DNA of 64,000 nucleotides. Origin: Deltaproteobacteria bacterium HGW-Deltaproteobacteria-14 (GTDB taxonomy: Bacteria; Myxococcota_A; UBA9042; PHBI01). Positions 17,845 through 28,068 of this stretch are shown here, in pieces (the first letter of the stretch is position 1; every line of letters starts with the position of its first letter). The stretch lies in the NCBI GenBank assembly GCA_002841945.1, contig PHBI01000001.1, forward strand, positions 1-64,000. Reading direction: 5' to 3'. Both the position numbers and the translations under genes were made by a program. A model generated the notes under the pieces. That model was not told the DNA's origin. It made no database searches and was given only the letters and a program-made list of their open reading frames with translations.

Positions 17845-18408
17845 ATGAGCATCTTCGAGCGTCTCGCGCGGCTGGCGCGCGCCGAGTTCAACCACGTCAA
17901 GTCGGTGATCGCCGACCGCGACGACGACGCCCCCGCGGAGGTCCGCGACGAGCGGCTCGAGCGGCTGCGGCGCGCCCGCGAAGAGCTGGAGCGGGCCGAG
18001 GACGCGCTGCGGCGCGAGGAGCAGCACACCGGCGCCGCCGCCTGGGGGGCGCAGGACCCGGGGGCCGACGGCGGGGCCAGCGCCTGGCGCCGCGACGAGG
18101 GCGCGGGCGCGTGGCGCGCGGACGAGGGGGCGAGCGCCTGGGGCGCGAGCGACGCCGCCGCGGGCGCACCGCGACCCGGCACCGGCGCCGGGAGCACGGT
18201 GTACCCGCAGGAGATCCGCCTGGCCTACGCCGCGCTCGAGCTCCCGCTCGGCGCCGACAAGGACCAGGTGCAGCGGGCCTACCGCGACATGCTCTCGCGC
18301 TATCACCCCGACAAGCACGCGCAGAACCCGCAGCTGCAGCAGGCGGCCAACGAGCTGACCCGGCGCATCCGGGAGGCCCGCGACACGCTCGTGGCCTGGC
18401 GGCGCTGA
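17845..18408 (+). CDS. C-terminal J-domain protein with repetitive linker
   Basis: 187 aa. An N-terminal coiled-coil helix (about residues 1-65, RLRRAREELERAEDALRREE) is followed by a low-complexity stretch of three near repeats (GASAWRRDE, GAGAWRADE, GASAWGASD). A J-domain is at the C-terminus (about 125-187) with the essential HPD motif in YRDMLSRYHPDKH. J-domains stimulate Hsp70 ATPase. A C-terminal J-domain with no Gly/Phe or zinc-finger region points to a specialised co-chaperone, as in DjlA-like proteins. No transmembrane segment is visible. The start MSIFERLARLARAEFNHV resembles PspA/DUF-type membrane-surface helices. Partner unknown. Confidence 0.82.
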   Translation: MSIFERLARLARAEFNHVKSVIADRDDDAPAEVRDERLERLRRAREELERAEDALRREEQHTGAAAWGAQDPGADGGASAWRRDEGAGAWRADEGASAWGASDAAAGAPRPGTGAGSTVYPQEIRLAYAALELPLGADKDQVQRAYRDMLSRYHPDKHAQNPQLQQAANELTRRIREARDTLVAWRR

Positions 18409-18515
18409 TCGCCCCGCCGGGGCGGTCTCCAGCGGACCGACGACGTGGGAAATCGCCTTGTCTCGCCGCCCGAAGGCGAGGACAATCGCGGCGCCCTCAG
18501 AGAGGAAACGCCGCC

Positions 18516-19751
<1,236 letters not shown>

Positions 19752-19756
19752 GCCGG

Positions 19757-19804
19757 CCCGGGCGGGCGGGCGCGGCTCGTCCGCCCGCGCCTCGTCCGCC
19801 CGGG
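19757..19804. terminator. Bidirectional terminator-like hairpin between convergent genes
   Basis: CCCGGGCGG at 19757-19765 pairs exactly with CCGCCCGGG at 19796-19804, and a further GC-rich inverted repeat lies inside. The whole structure fills the 82-nt gap between the argD stop and the convergent gene at 19834. There is no T-run on either side. Confidence 0.55.
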
Positions 19805-19833
19805 ATCCACCCCAGGGTCGAGCGCGCGCGAGC

Positions 19834-20682
19834 CTACTCCTCCTCGTCCTCGGCGCCGGGCGTCGTGATCTCGATGACGTTGCAGCGGCGCGCCTGGTTG
19901 AGGGCGCTGCAGGTCTCGAGCGGGGTGTAGTGCGACTGGCGCAGGATCTCCTGCAGCGAGCGCTCGCCGTCGACCAGCTCGAGCACGGCGTGGACCTTCT
20001 CGGCGCGCTCATAGCCGTCCGGCATCGCGTTCTCCATGGTCCGGGGGCGGCGCCGCGGGACCCGGGTGAACTTGCCGAGGAACGACTCGAAGAGGTTGAG
20101 GAGCTTGACCTCGTTGAACTCGAAGAACTCCCGCAGGGTGCCCTCGAAGCGCACCCCGACCAGGATGCGCTCGATCGACACCATCGCCGCCTTCCAGTCG
20201 TTGATCGACACGAGCCACAGGATGTCTTCATAGAGCAGGCGCGCGGTCTTCGAGTCGGCCGGCAGCGCGGGCATGATGGCGGTGCCGCGCGGGCGCGGGC
20301 GCTGCTTGGTCGGCAGCGGCGGTGGCTCGAAGGTGACCCCCTCGGGCAGCGGCGGCATCTCGCGCAGGTGGAGGTCGTCGATGTCGACGTCGGCGCGGCT
20401 CGCCGGGATGTCCGGGGGCTCGGGCATCTCGAGGGGGGCGCCGCGGCGGCCCGTCCCAGGCGTGACCAGCGCGCGCGTGGGGGTGAAGGCCTCGACGCGG
20501 CGCGCGAACAGCGCCACCAGCCGGTCGATCTCGGCCAGGCGGGTCGCGGCGGCGTTCGACGGGGGCGCGACGGGGGCGACGCTCGCGCGCGCCCGGTCGC
20601 CGAGCACCGGCGCCAAGATGCGGTGCACCTCGGCGAGCTCGTCGTCGACCTCGGTCGCCACCCTGTCTCCGCTCATCTCCAT
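19834..20682 (-). CDS. Hypothetical protein, possible DUF4388-like regulator
   Basis: 282 aa, cytoplasmic, with no signal or membrane segment. Residues 1-150 are Pro-rich and charged. The C-terminal half is helical (LLYEDILWLVSINDWKAAMVSIERILVG) and ends with a winged-helix-like stretch (AEKVHAVLELVDGERSLQEILRQSHYTPLETCSALNQARRCNVIEI) that resembles the tail of PATAN/DUF4388 proteins common in Myxococcota signalling. The match is by eye only. Two Met codons (MEM) leave a two-residue uncertainty at the start. It is convergent with argD and sits 106 nt downstream of coaE in the same direction. Confidence 0.7.
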   Translation of the reverse strand: MEMSGDRVATEVDDELAEVHRILAPVLGDRARASVAPVAPPSNAAATRLAEIDRLVALFARRVEAFTPTRALVTPGTGRRGAPLEMPEPPDIPASRADVDIDDLHLREMPPLPEGVTFEPPPLPTKQRPRPRGTAIMPALPADSKTARLLYEDILWLVSINDWKAAMVSIERILVGVRFEGTLREFFEFNEVKLLNLFESFLGKFTRVPRRRPRTMENAMPDGYERAEKVHAVLELVDGERSLQEILRQSHYTPLETCSALNQARRCNVIEITTPGAEDEEE

Positions 20683-20788
20683 CGTGGCGCGATCCCCCTG
20701 CGCGTGTCTGGCGCCAGGCCGACGCTGGCTGACTCGTCGCTTCCGGCCATCATCCTCGAAACCCTCCGAAGTTGCGAGCCCGCCCTCT

Positions 20789-21421
20789 TCAGCCCTCCGG
20801 CAGCGGCCCCCACTTCCCGATGAGGCCGTCGAAGATCCGATCGGCCTCGCTCAGCAACGCCTCGAGCGAGCCGTCATTGTGGATCACGAGGTCAGCGCGC
20901 GCGAGCCGCGTCGCGTTGTCGGTCTGGTTCTCGAGGCGCTGGCGGACGAGGGTCTCGTCGAGGCCGTCGCGGGCGACGGCGCGGCTGACCTGGAGCTCGG
21001 GCTCACAGACGACCGTGACCAGGGTCGAGAGGCCGGGGGCGAGCTCGTTCTCGATGACGAGCGCCGCCTCGTAGACGATCCACGGCATGTTGTCGCGCTG
21101 CGCCGTCGCCAGGGCCGCACCGACCCGCGCGAGGATCGCCGGGTGCGTGATGGCGTTGAGGCGCGCGACCGCCGCGGGCTCGGCGAACACCCAGGCGCCG
21201 AGGCGCTTGCGGTCGAGGTTGCCGTCGGGGCGCACGAACTCGGGGCCGAACGCCCGCGCGATGGCCTCGAGGGCCGGCTCGCCGGGGGCGACCACCTCGC
21301 GCGCCAGCTCGTCGGCGTCGATGACCCGCGCGCCACGAGCACGCCACCGGGCGGCCACCGTGGACTTGCCGCTCGCGATTCCCCCCGTGAGACCGATGAC
21401 CGCTGTCGTACGACGTTCCAT
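20789..21421 (-). CDS. coaE: Dephospho-CoA kinase
   Basis: 210 aa P-loop kinase for the last step of coenzyme A synthesis, phosphorylating the 3' hydroxyl of dephospho-CoA. Walker A is GLTGGIASGKST (residues 10-21). The substrate-binding signature VIDADELAREVVAPGEPA and the LNAITHPAI motif follow, and a lid region is in EPELQVSRAVARDGLDETLVRQR. The length and start match the family. It is monocistronic or the first gene of a pair with the hypothetical gene downstream. Confidence 0.95.
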   Translation of the reverse strand: MERRTTAVIGLTGGIASGKSTVAARWRARGARVIDADELAREVVAPGEPALEAIARAFGPEFVRPDGNLDRKRLGAWVFAEPAAVARLNAITHPAILARVGAALATAQRDNMPWIVYEAALVIENELAPGLSTLVTVVCEPELQVSRAVARDGLDETLVRQRLENQTDNATRLARADLVIHNDGSLEALLSEADRIFDGLIGKWGPLPEG

Positions 21422-21552
21422 TCTGCAAGCCTTACCACGGCCTCCGGCCCCTTTCTAATTCCTCCACCGGTTCCAGCGCCTCCCTGTCCGGGGGCCGCGG
21501 GCGGGTCGAGGATTGCTCGGTGGGGCGTCGGGGTGCTAAGCCAGCAGCGGCG

Positions 21553-21720
21553 ATGGGCGAGTTGGCCGACGAGCAGACGATGGGAGGGGCGCCGGGCGCC
21601 GAGCGCCGGCCCGGCGCGGCGCGACGTGCGCGGCTCGGCCACGGCACCCCCGCGGCGGCCGCGGGCGCCGTGACGGTCGTCACCTGGGCGCTCCCGCTCA
21701 GCGGTGGGGTGCGGCCGTGA
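21553..21720 (+). CDS. Possible short ORF upstream of the DUF1287 gene
   Basis: A 55-codon frame starting MGELADEQTMGGAPGAERR. Its TGA overlaps the ATG of the next gene (GTGATGATG), a layout seen in coupled genes. The composition is Arg/Ala-rich, with a weakly hydrophobic end (AAAAGAVTVVTWALPLSGG). I recognise no family. It could equally be chance open frame in GC-rich DNA. The rest of 21422-21716 shows nothing else. Confidence 0.2.
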   Translation: MGELADEQTMGGAPGAERRPGAARRARLGHGTPAAAAGAVTVVTWALPLSGGVRP

Positions 21721-22604
21721 TGGGGGGCCGCGATCGGCTGCTCGAGCCGGCGCTGCGTCGTCGTCGGCGGCGCTTCCCGCGCTTCACCCCGGCGCTGCTC
21801 GTGCTGGTCGGCGCGGCCGGGGTGGTCGCGCTGTGGGTGTGGGCCTTCTCGCCGATCTTCATCGAGCCCCAGGAGTTCCACGCCCGCCAGCGGCGCTTCG
21901 ACCGCGCCGTGCGCGAGGTGCTCCAGCCGGCGGTCAGCCACGGCGGGGGCGCCATCCCGGACCTGCCGCCGTGGCCGCCGACGCTCGGTGACGACCGCGT
22001 CCGCGTCCTCGGCTGCGCCGAGGCCCAGGTCGCGCGCGGCGTGCGCTACACGCCGAGCTACCACGCGCTCGACTACCCCTGGGGAGACCTGCCGGACCAC
22101 CTGGCGACCTCGGTCGACGTCGTGATCCGCTGCTTGCGCAGCGCCGGGCTCGACCTCCAGCAGCTCGTCCACATCGACCGCGTCGAGCACCCCAAGCACT
22201 ACCCGCTGAACCTCTGGGCCTCGCGCCGCCCCGACCGCTCCATCGATCACCGACGCCTGCCGAACCTGTACGCCTTCGCCAAGGAGTACCTGGCCCCCGC
22301 TGGGGTCGACGTCGGGACCGCCGAGCAGGCCGCCGACTTCATCCCCGGCGATCTCGTCTTCTGGAGCGCCGGCGGGACCCACGGCTTCCCCGGCCTCGTC
22401 GGCATCGTCATCGACCGCCGCGGCCCGGACGGGATCCCGTGGGTCGTGACGGTCTACCCGAGCGAGCAAGAGGCGACGCTCTACCACCGGGTCGACGACT
22501 GGCCGATCCAGGCCCACTTCCGCCTCGACGTCGACCGCACCCTCGAGCGCTTCCTCGAGTCCAACCCCGGGGCCGTCCTCGCCCCCAAGCCCCCCTCTCA
22601 GTAG
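21717..22604 (+). CDS. DUF1287-family membrane-anchored protein
   Basis: 295 aa. One membrane anchor (residues about 22-45, TPALLVLVGAAGVVALWVWA) is followed by a DUF1287 domain: GVRYTPSYHALDYPWGDLPDHLAT, then VDVVIRCLRSAGLDLQQLVH, then IDHRRLPNLYAFAKEYL and a late GDLVFW. Family members are predicted cysteine-peptidase-like (NlpC/P60-type) proteins of the envelope. The expected GVCTDV is ATSVDV here, so the usual cysteine appears to be a serine. ATG codons at 21717 and 21720 are both possible. Its stop overlaps the convergent uvrC stop region by 7 nt. Confidence 0.8.
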   Translation: MMGGRDRLLEPALRRRRRRFPRFTPALLVLVGAAGVVALWVWAFSPIFIEPQEFHARQRRFDRAVREVLQPAVSHGGGAIPDLPPWPPTLGDDRVRVLGCAEAQVARGVRYTPSYHALDYPWGDLPDHLATSVDVVIRCLRSAGLDLQQLVHIDRVEHPKHYPLNLWASRRPDRSIDHRRLPNLYAFAKEYLAPAGVDVGTAEQAADFIPGDLVFWSAGGTHGFPGLVGIVIDRRGPDGIPWVVTVYPSEQEATLYHRVDDWPIQAHFRLDVDRTLERFLESNPGAVLAPKPPSQ

Positions 22605-24496
22605 CCGGGGGCTAAGAGGGTGGCGGCGATGCGCTCGGCGAGGGGGCGGGAGATCCCCGGGCAGCCCAGCAGCGCCTCGACGTCGGCCTCGCGCACCTGC
22701 TTGAGGCTGCCGAAGTGGCGCAGCAGCTCGCGTCGCCGGGCCGGGCCGACCCCGGGGATGGCGTCGAGCTCGCTCGTCAGCGTGCGCTTGGCCCGCAGCT
22801 TCTTGTGGAAGGTGATGGCGAACCGGTGCGCCTCGTCGCGCAGCCGCTGCAAGAGGAAGAGCTCGTTCGAGTTGGCCCTCAAGACCACCGGGTTCTTCCG
22901 CCCCGGCCGGAACACCCGCTCGGGGCTGCGGTCGATGTCGTCGCTCGACGGCCGCTCGCGCGAGTCCCGCGCCACGTGCCCCTCCTCGTCGAGCACCCGC
23001 GACTTCGCCAGGCTCGCCAGCTCGATGTCCTCGATGCCGAGGGCCTCGAGCACCGCCACCGCGATGTTCAGCTGCCCCTTACCGCCGTCGATCAACAGCA
23101 GCTCCGGGTAGGCCTCCCCGTCCTCCTCGGACGAGGCGTTGCGGAAGCGCCGCGACAGCACCTCGAGCATCATCGCGTAGTCGTTCGGCCGCGCCTCCCC
23201 CCGGATCTTGAAGTGCCGATAGGCCTTCTTGTCCATCACCCCGTCGGTCGCCACCACCATCGACCCCACCGGGTTCGTCCCCTGGATGTTCGAGATGTCG
23301 TAGCACTCGATCCGCCGCGGCAGCTCCCGCAGCCCGAGCTTCTGCTGCAGCCGCCCCAGCGTCTCGAGCGCGTCGTCGCGGTCGCGCTTCTTCTCGTCGA
23401 AGGTCGTCCGCGCGTTCTCGTTCGCCATGTCGAGGAGCCGCCGCTTGTCCCCCCGCTGCGGGTGACGCAGCTCGCACCGCCGCCCGCGCACCTCGCTCAA
23501 GAGCTCCCCCCAGGTCTCCGCCTCCGCCAACCCGAGCGGCGTCAGCACCAGATCCGGCACCGGCCGGGTCCCGTCGTAGAACGCCGCCAGGAAGCCGTCG
23601 ATCACCTCGTCGTCGGGCAGCTCCGTCTTCGTCATCCGGTAGCCGCGTGACCCGACGATCACCCCCGAGCGCAGGTGCAGCGTCTGCACCACCAGCTCCG
23701 CCCCCTCGCGGTATAGCCCCAGCGCGTCGATGTCCGCGTCGTCGCTCAGCAGCACGCTCTGCGGCGCCAGCGACCGCTCGATGGCCTGGATCTGGTCGCG
23801 ATACCGCGCTGCAAGCTCGAACTCGAGCGCCTCCGACGCGGCCTTCATCTTCTCGTTGATGCGACGCAGCAGACGCTCCCCGCGCCCCGCCAGGAACAGC
23901 TTCACGTCGGCCAGGCTCTCCTGGTAGCTCTCCGGCGGCACCGCCAGGACGCACGGCGCCGGGCAGCGCCCGATCTGATGCTCGAGGCACGGTCGCGCGC
24001 GGTTCCGAAAGTCGCTGTCGCGGCACGTCCGCAGCTGGAAGTGCCGGTTGATGACCCGCAGCGTGTTCCGGATCGAGGTCGCCGAGTGGTACGGCCCGAA
24101 GTAGTCCGCGTCGTCCTTGTTGCGCCGCCGCACCACCTCGAGCCGCGGCCACGCGTGCTCCTTGCCGACGCGGATGGTCAGGAAGTTCTTGTCGTCCTTG
24201 AGCTTCACGTTGAAGCGCGGCTGGTGCCGCTTGATCAGCTCGTTCTCGAGGAGCAGCGCCTCCTTGACGCTGTTGGCGACGATCAGCTCGATCTCGCCGA
24301 GCACCTGGTCGAGGAGGCCCACGAAGAAGCGCGTGTCTCCGGGCACCGGCGCGAAGTACTGCCCGAGGCGCGCCTTGAGATCCTGCGCCTTGCCGACGTA
24401 CACGATCTCGCCGACCCGGTCCTTCATCAGGTAGCAGCCGGGCTTGCGCGGGGCGGTCGCGAGGCGCTCGACGAGCCAGTCGGGGAGGGTGCGCAT
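22598..24496 (-). CDS. uvrC: Excinuclease ABC subunit C
   Basis: About 632 aa. UvrC makes both incisions in nucleotide excision repair with UvrAB. Domain order: GIY-YIG nuclease (residues about 10-90, GCYLMKDRVGEIVYVGKAQDLKARLGQYF), a Cys cluster near 145-165 (CLEHQIGRCPAPC), the UVR motif (about 200-235), the RNase H-like endonuclease (IECYDISNIQGTNPVGSMV), and a C-terminal helix-hairpin-helix pair (LDAIPGVGPARRRELLRHFG). Two starts are possible: ATG 24496 (MRTLPDWL) or ATG 24508. The former fits the family. It is convergent with the DUF1287 gene, overlapping by 7 nt. Confidence 0.96.
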   Translation of the reverse strand: MRTLPDWLVERLATAPRKPGCYLMKDRVGEIVYVGKAQDLKARLGQYFAPVPGDTRFFVGLLDQVLGEIELIVANSVKEALLLENELIKRHQPRFNVKLKDDKNFLTIRVGKEHAWPRLEVVRRRNKDDADYFGPYHSATSIRNTLRVINRHFQLRTCRDSDFRNRARPCLEHQIGRCPAPCVLAVPPESYQESLADVKLFLAGRGERLLRRINEKMKAASEALEFELAARYRDQIQAIERSLAPQSVLLSDDADIDALGLYREGAELVVQTLHLRSGVIVGSRGYRMTKTELPDDEVIDGFLAAFYDGTRPVPDLVLTPLGLAEAETWGELLSEVRGRRCELRHPQRGDKRRLLDMANENARTTFDEKKRDRDDALETLGRLQQKLGLRELPRRIECYDISNIQGTNPVGSMVVATDGVMDKKAYRHFKIRGEARPNDYAMMLEVLSRRFRNASSEEDGEAYPELLLIDGGKGQLNIAVAVLEALGIEDIELASLAKSRVLDEEGHVARDSRERPSSDDIDRSPERVFRPGRKNPVVLRANSNELFLLQRLRDEAHRFAITFHKKLRAKRTLTSELDAIPGVGPARRRELLRHFGSLKQVREADVEALLGCPGISRPLAERIAATLLAPGY

Positions 24497-24568
24497 GGCG
24501 CCTTGCATACGGCCCCGGGCGCCCGCGGACAAGGGCCGATCGGGGCGACTCTCGGACCGACCCCGTCG

Positions 24569-25417
24569 TCAGCCGCCGAAGTGCTTCGCGTAAATCCCCA
24601 TCACCTGGCGCCACGCGTCGCTGAAGTACGCGAAGGTCTCGGGCCACTGGCTGCCCGGCTCACCCCACGCCGCGGCCGGCCACCCGAGGTGCGTCAGCCG
24701 CACCCGGGTCCCCGCCCCCTCGGCCGCGAACTCGAGCACCACCCAGGTCCGCCGGTGGCGCGTCTTCTCGAGGTGCGGCGGCGCGTTCCACGAGAACGAC
24801 AGCATCCGCCCCGGCAGGTAGCTCAGGACCCGACACCCCTCCGAGCCCCGCTGCCCCGCGGGCGCCTCGGTCATGAAGTAGAGCTCGTAGGGTCCGCCCG
24901 GGCGCAGCTCGATCCGGGTCGTCTCGAGCCACCACGCCGCGAGCCCCTCGCCGCTGGTCCAGGCCGCCCAGGCGGCTTCGGGAGGGGCGGAGACCCAGGT
25001 GTCTTCGCGGATCGCCCGGTCCGAGACGTCGCCGGCGGCGGCCGCGACCAGCGGTGGCGCGAAGTGCGGGTTGTAGATGAGCCCCAGCGCGTTGCCGAAC
25101 GGGTCGCGCACGGCGCCGAGGACGATGCCGCCGCCGACCTCCTGTGCCGGCTCGAGCGCGGTCGCCCCCTTCGCCACGAGCCCCTCGATCGCGCCGGCGA
25201 CGTCGGGCACCCCCCAGTAGGCCGTGTCGCCGCCCACGGCCGGGGCGCGCTCCGGGCCCTCCTGCGGGTGCAGCCCCAGCTCGTAGCCGCCGACGTCGAA
25301 GCCGACGTAGAACGGCTCGTCGAAGTACGGCCCGTAGCCGAGGAGGTCGGCGTACCACGCCCGCGCCGCGGCTAGATCGGCGACGACGAACCCCACCGTG
25401 CGAATCCCCTGCAACAT
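24569..25417 (-). CDS. Glyoxalase/VOC domain fused to SRPBCC (AHSA1-like) domain
   Basis: 282 aa with two domains. Residues about 1-125 form a VOC (glyoxalase/dioxygenase) fold: GIRTVGFVVADLAAARAWYADLLGYG, then DTAYWGVPDVAGAIEGLVAKGA, then RDPFGNALGLIYNPHF. Residues about 140-282 form an SRPBCC/AHSA1 domain (VSAPPEAAWAAWTSGEGLAAWW, RVRLTHLGWP). Both domain types bind small hydrophobic or metal-chelated ligands. The fusion suggests one protein for a single ligand, such as a dioxygenase-like or detoxification partner. An ideal AGGAGGAGTCACG precedes the ATG. It is monocistronic. Substrate unknown. Confidence 0.85.
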   Translation of the reverse strand: MLQGIRTVGFVVADLAAARAWYADLLGYGPYFDEPFYVGFDVGGYELGLHPQEGPERAPAVGGDTAYWGVPDVAGAIEGLVAKGATALEPAQEVGGGIVLGAVRDPFGNALGLIYNPHFAPPLVAAAAGDVSDRAIREDTWVSAPPEAAWAAWTSGEGLAAWWLETTRIELRPGGPYELYFMTEAPAGQRGSEGCRVLSYLPGRMLSFSWNAPPHLEKTRHRRTWVVLEFAAEGAGTRVRLTHLGWPAAAWGEPGSQWPETFAYFSDAWRQVMGIYAKHFGG

Positions 25418-25596
25418 CGTGACTCCTCCTTCCCGTGCCGGTCGCGACAGCGTATACCGCGCCCACGACGCTGGCCAACGCGGCCTCCGGGACGTCCGCG
25501 GGGCCGTCTCCGTCCGCACCCGGCGGTTGATGCATGTGCGTGACCCCAGTACGCTCGAACAGCGGTCGCTTCCCCCATCTCCCGGTGCGTTGCAAC

Positions 25597-27861
25597 ATGC
25601 CTGGCTCCCCTCAGCTCCGACCCCTGCTGATCCTCGGTGCGCTGATCGTCGCCCTCGCCTCGGGCGGGTGCGGGAACGACGCAGGGACGGTCGAGCTCGT
25701 GACCAACCCGACCGACACGGCCGTCGGCGAGGTGACGTTCACGGACGTCGTCACCGGTGACACCGTCGTCGCCGACACCGCGCCCGCGGACACCGCGGTC
25801 GCGCTCGACACGATCGCCGGCGACACCGCCCCGGCGGACACCGAGCCGCCGCTAGACACCGCGGTCGCGCCCGACACCGCGGTCGTCGAGGACGTCGGCC
25901 CGGACACGACGGCGCCCGCCGACACGGTCGTCGCCGACACCACCGAGCCCACCGACACGGCGCAGGCCGACACCACCGAGCCGCCGGGGCCGCTCGGCTT
26001 CGTGTGCGACGGTCAGGGCGGGCAGGGCTGCGCCTGCGGAGGGATGGAGGACTGCGGCCTCGGCCTGGCGTGTGCGGAGACCGCGCTCGGGCAGCTGTGC
26101 GCCGAGCCCTGCCTCGCGACCTGCGCCGGGGATCGCCGCTGCGCCGCCGCCGCCGCGGGCTTCAACATCTGCCTCCCCACGTGGAGCACCCTCTGCGCCC
26201 CGTGCGGGACCCACCAGGACTGCCTCGAGCTCGGCGCGTTGTGCGTCGACTTCGGCTTCGGCGGGAGCTACTGCGCCCCGCCGTGCGCGGACGGTGAGAG
26301 CTGCCCGGACGGCTTCGACTGCCTCGCCCTCGGCGGCGGCGGGAGCCCGCTGTGCGTCCCGAGCGACGGCCAGTGCGGGTGCACCGAGATCGCGGTGACG
26401 CTCGGGATGTCGACCGTCTGCCACGCCGAGAACGGGACCGCCTGCGCTGGCGAGCGCGAGTGCACCGCGGAGGGGCTGACGGACTGCACCGCCAGCACGC
26501 CGAAGACCGAGGTGTGCAACGGCGAAGACGATGACTGCGACGGCGTCACCGACGAGGGCTTCGACCTCGGCGCGGCGTGCGCGGCGCCGAGCGGCGGCTG
26601 CGCCGATGGGGTGTGGGCGTGCACCGCCGACGGCGGGCGCAGCTGCCTCGGCGCCAGCGGCCTCGTCCCCGACGTGTGCGACGGGGTCGACAACGACTGC
26701 GACGGGACCACCGACAACGGCTGTGACGCCGACGGGGACGACTGGTGTGCCGGCGCGGGCGGCGTCGGGGTCACGAGCCCGGCGTGCCCCAACGGCTTCG
26801 GCGACTGCAACGACAGCGATCCGAGTCGCCATCCGCAGGCAGCCGAGGCATGCAACGGCGTCGACGACGACTGCGATGGCACCACCGACGGGCAGACCCA
26901 GAGCTGTCAGGGGGGCTGCGGCAGCGGCACTCAGACCTGCACCGCGGGCGGCTGGAGCGCGTGCAGCGCGCCCGGCCAGCTGTGTAGCCCGTCGGATCCG
27001 TGCTGTCAGGCGAGCGGCTGCGCCTACGAGGCGGCGACGCTGAAGTGCAGCGCGACCGCCACGGCGACCGAGCGGCGCTGCAGCGGGACCTGTGGCGGGA
27101 CGGTGCAGAAGCGGAGCGAGTTCAAGTACTGCACCGGCAGCGCGGCGGGGTGCGGCACCAGCAACCTGAAGTGGGACGCGTGGGCCAACGAGACCGCCTG
27201 TGGCGCGAGCAACCTCTGCACCCAGAGCGGCACCAGCGCGTCGTGCCAGAGCTGCCCGATGGGGTGCTCGAGCGGCGCCTGCGTCACCCAGCCGACCTAC
27301 AAGATCTGCATCGACCCCGGCTATGGCCCAGGCGACTCCCCGGTGTCGGGCGGGGTCGCCGGTAACGACGTCACCTGGTCGGTCGCGCAGCACCTCAAGA
27401 CCTGGCTCGAGGCGGACACCGCCAAGCCGCAGGGGGGCGGCACGTGGTCGGTGGTGCTCACCCGCTCGGCGACCAGCAACCCCTCCTCGACCGCGCGCCG
27501 TGACACCTGCAACGCGGCCGGCGCGACCCGGGTCATCTCGATCGGGGTCAACGGCTTCAACGGCTCGGCCCACGGCAGCGAGACCTACCGCAAGACGACC
27601 AGCGACGCGACCTGGACCGGCTACGCCACCAAGGTTCAGGCGCAGCTCATCGCCCACGGCGGGCTGACCGATCGCGGGGTCAAGACCTCGACGTTCACCA
27701 TCCTGAACACGAACGCCCCGAGCGTGTGGGCGTTCCTCGGGTTCCTCGACAACTCCGGTGACCGCGCCCAGCTGGCCAACGACGCCTGGCGCAACGAGGT
27801 AGCCAAGGGCTTCCTCTTCGCCATCCAGCAGTCGCTCGGCTACTCCGCCTACACCCCCTGA
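25597..27861 (+). CDS. Lipoprotein with MopE-type repeats and degenerate amidase_3 domain
   Basis: 754 aa. Lipobox ALASGGC is followed by an Asp/Thr-rich linker (about residues 30-125, with many ADT/VDT units). A Cys-rich region follows, containing three MopE-like metal-motif repeats: VCNGEDDDCDGVTDEG, VCDGVDNDCDGTTDNG and ACNGVDDDCDGTTDG. The C-terminal domain (about 566-754) has the fold pattern of N-acetylmuramoyl-L-alanine amidases (KICIDPGYGPGDS, then VVLTRS, then TRVISIGVNG, then GFLDN), but by eye the zinc ligands are replaced: H to Y at 576, E to D near 591, H to G near 650, E to F near 713. It may bind peptidoglycan or metals without cleaving. The start was chosen for the signal peptide. 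Confidence 0.82.
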   Translation: MPGSPQLRPLLILGALIVALASGGCGNDAGTVELVTNPTDTAVGEVTFTDVVTGDTVVADTAPADTAVALDTIAGDTAPADTEPPLDTAVAPDTAVVEDVGPDTTAPADTVVADTTEPTDTAQADTTEPPGPLGFVCDGQGGQGCACGGMEDCGLGLACAETALGQLCAEPCLATCAGDRRCAAAAAGFNICLPTWSTLCAPCGTHQDCLELGALCVDFGFGGSYCAPPCADGESCPDGFDCLALGGGGSPLCVPSDGQCGCTEIAVTLGMSTVCHAENGTACAGERECTAEGLTDCTASTPKTEVCNGEDDDCDGVTDEGFDLGAACAAPSGGCADGVWACTADGGRSCLGASGLVPDVCDGVDNDCDGTTDNGCDADGDDWCAGAGGVGVTSPACPNGFGDCNDSDPSRHPQAAEACNGVDDDCDGTTDGQTQSCQGGCGSGTQTCTAGGWSACSAPGQLCSPSDPCCQASGCAYEAATLKCSATATATERRCSGTCGGTVQKRSEFKYCTGSAAGCGTSNLKWDAWANETACGASNLCTQSGTSASCQSCPMGCSSGACVTQPTYKICIDPGYGPGDSPVSGGVAGNDVTWSVAQHLKTWLEADTAKPQGGGTWSVVLTRSATSNPSSTARRDTCNAAGATRVISIGVNGFNGSAHGSETYRKTTSDATWTGYATKVQAQLIAHGGLTDRGVKTSTFTILNTNAPSVWAFLGFLDNSGDRAQLANDAWRNEVAKGFLFAIQQSLGYSAYTP

Positions 27862-27951
27862 GAGACCTCCCGGCCGCGTCCGCGCGGGCGTAGGGCGGCG
27901 GGTGGACCGGTTCACGCCTCTCGGCGACGCTCGGCGGGAGCCGCCTCAGGC

Positions 27952-27997
27952 CGGTGTCCGGAATCCCGGACACTGGACCCGGTCGGTGTCCGAGATC
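27952..27997. promoter_or_regulatory. Palindrome plus half-site upstream of the LuxR-type regulator
   Basis: GTGTCCGG-N4-CCGGACAC at 27954-27973 is a perfect 8-bp inverted repeat. The element CGGTGTCCG at 27952-27960 recurs at 27984-27992, exactly 32 bp (about three helical turns) later and on the same face. It lies 70-115 nt before the regulator start at 28069, a normal operator distance. This suggests an operator for autoregulation, or a terminator-like stem for the upstream gene. Confidence 0.5.
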
Positions 27998-28068
27998 GTG
28001 GATCCTGCACCACCAAAAGTCCCCGGAATCGCACGAGCGGCCACTCGGCAGGCATCTTGCACTGCACC

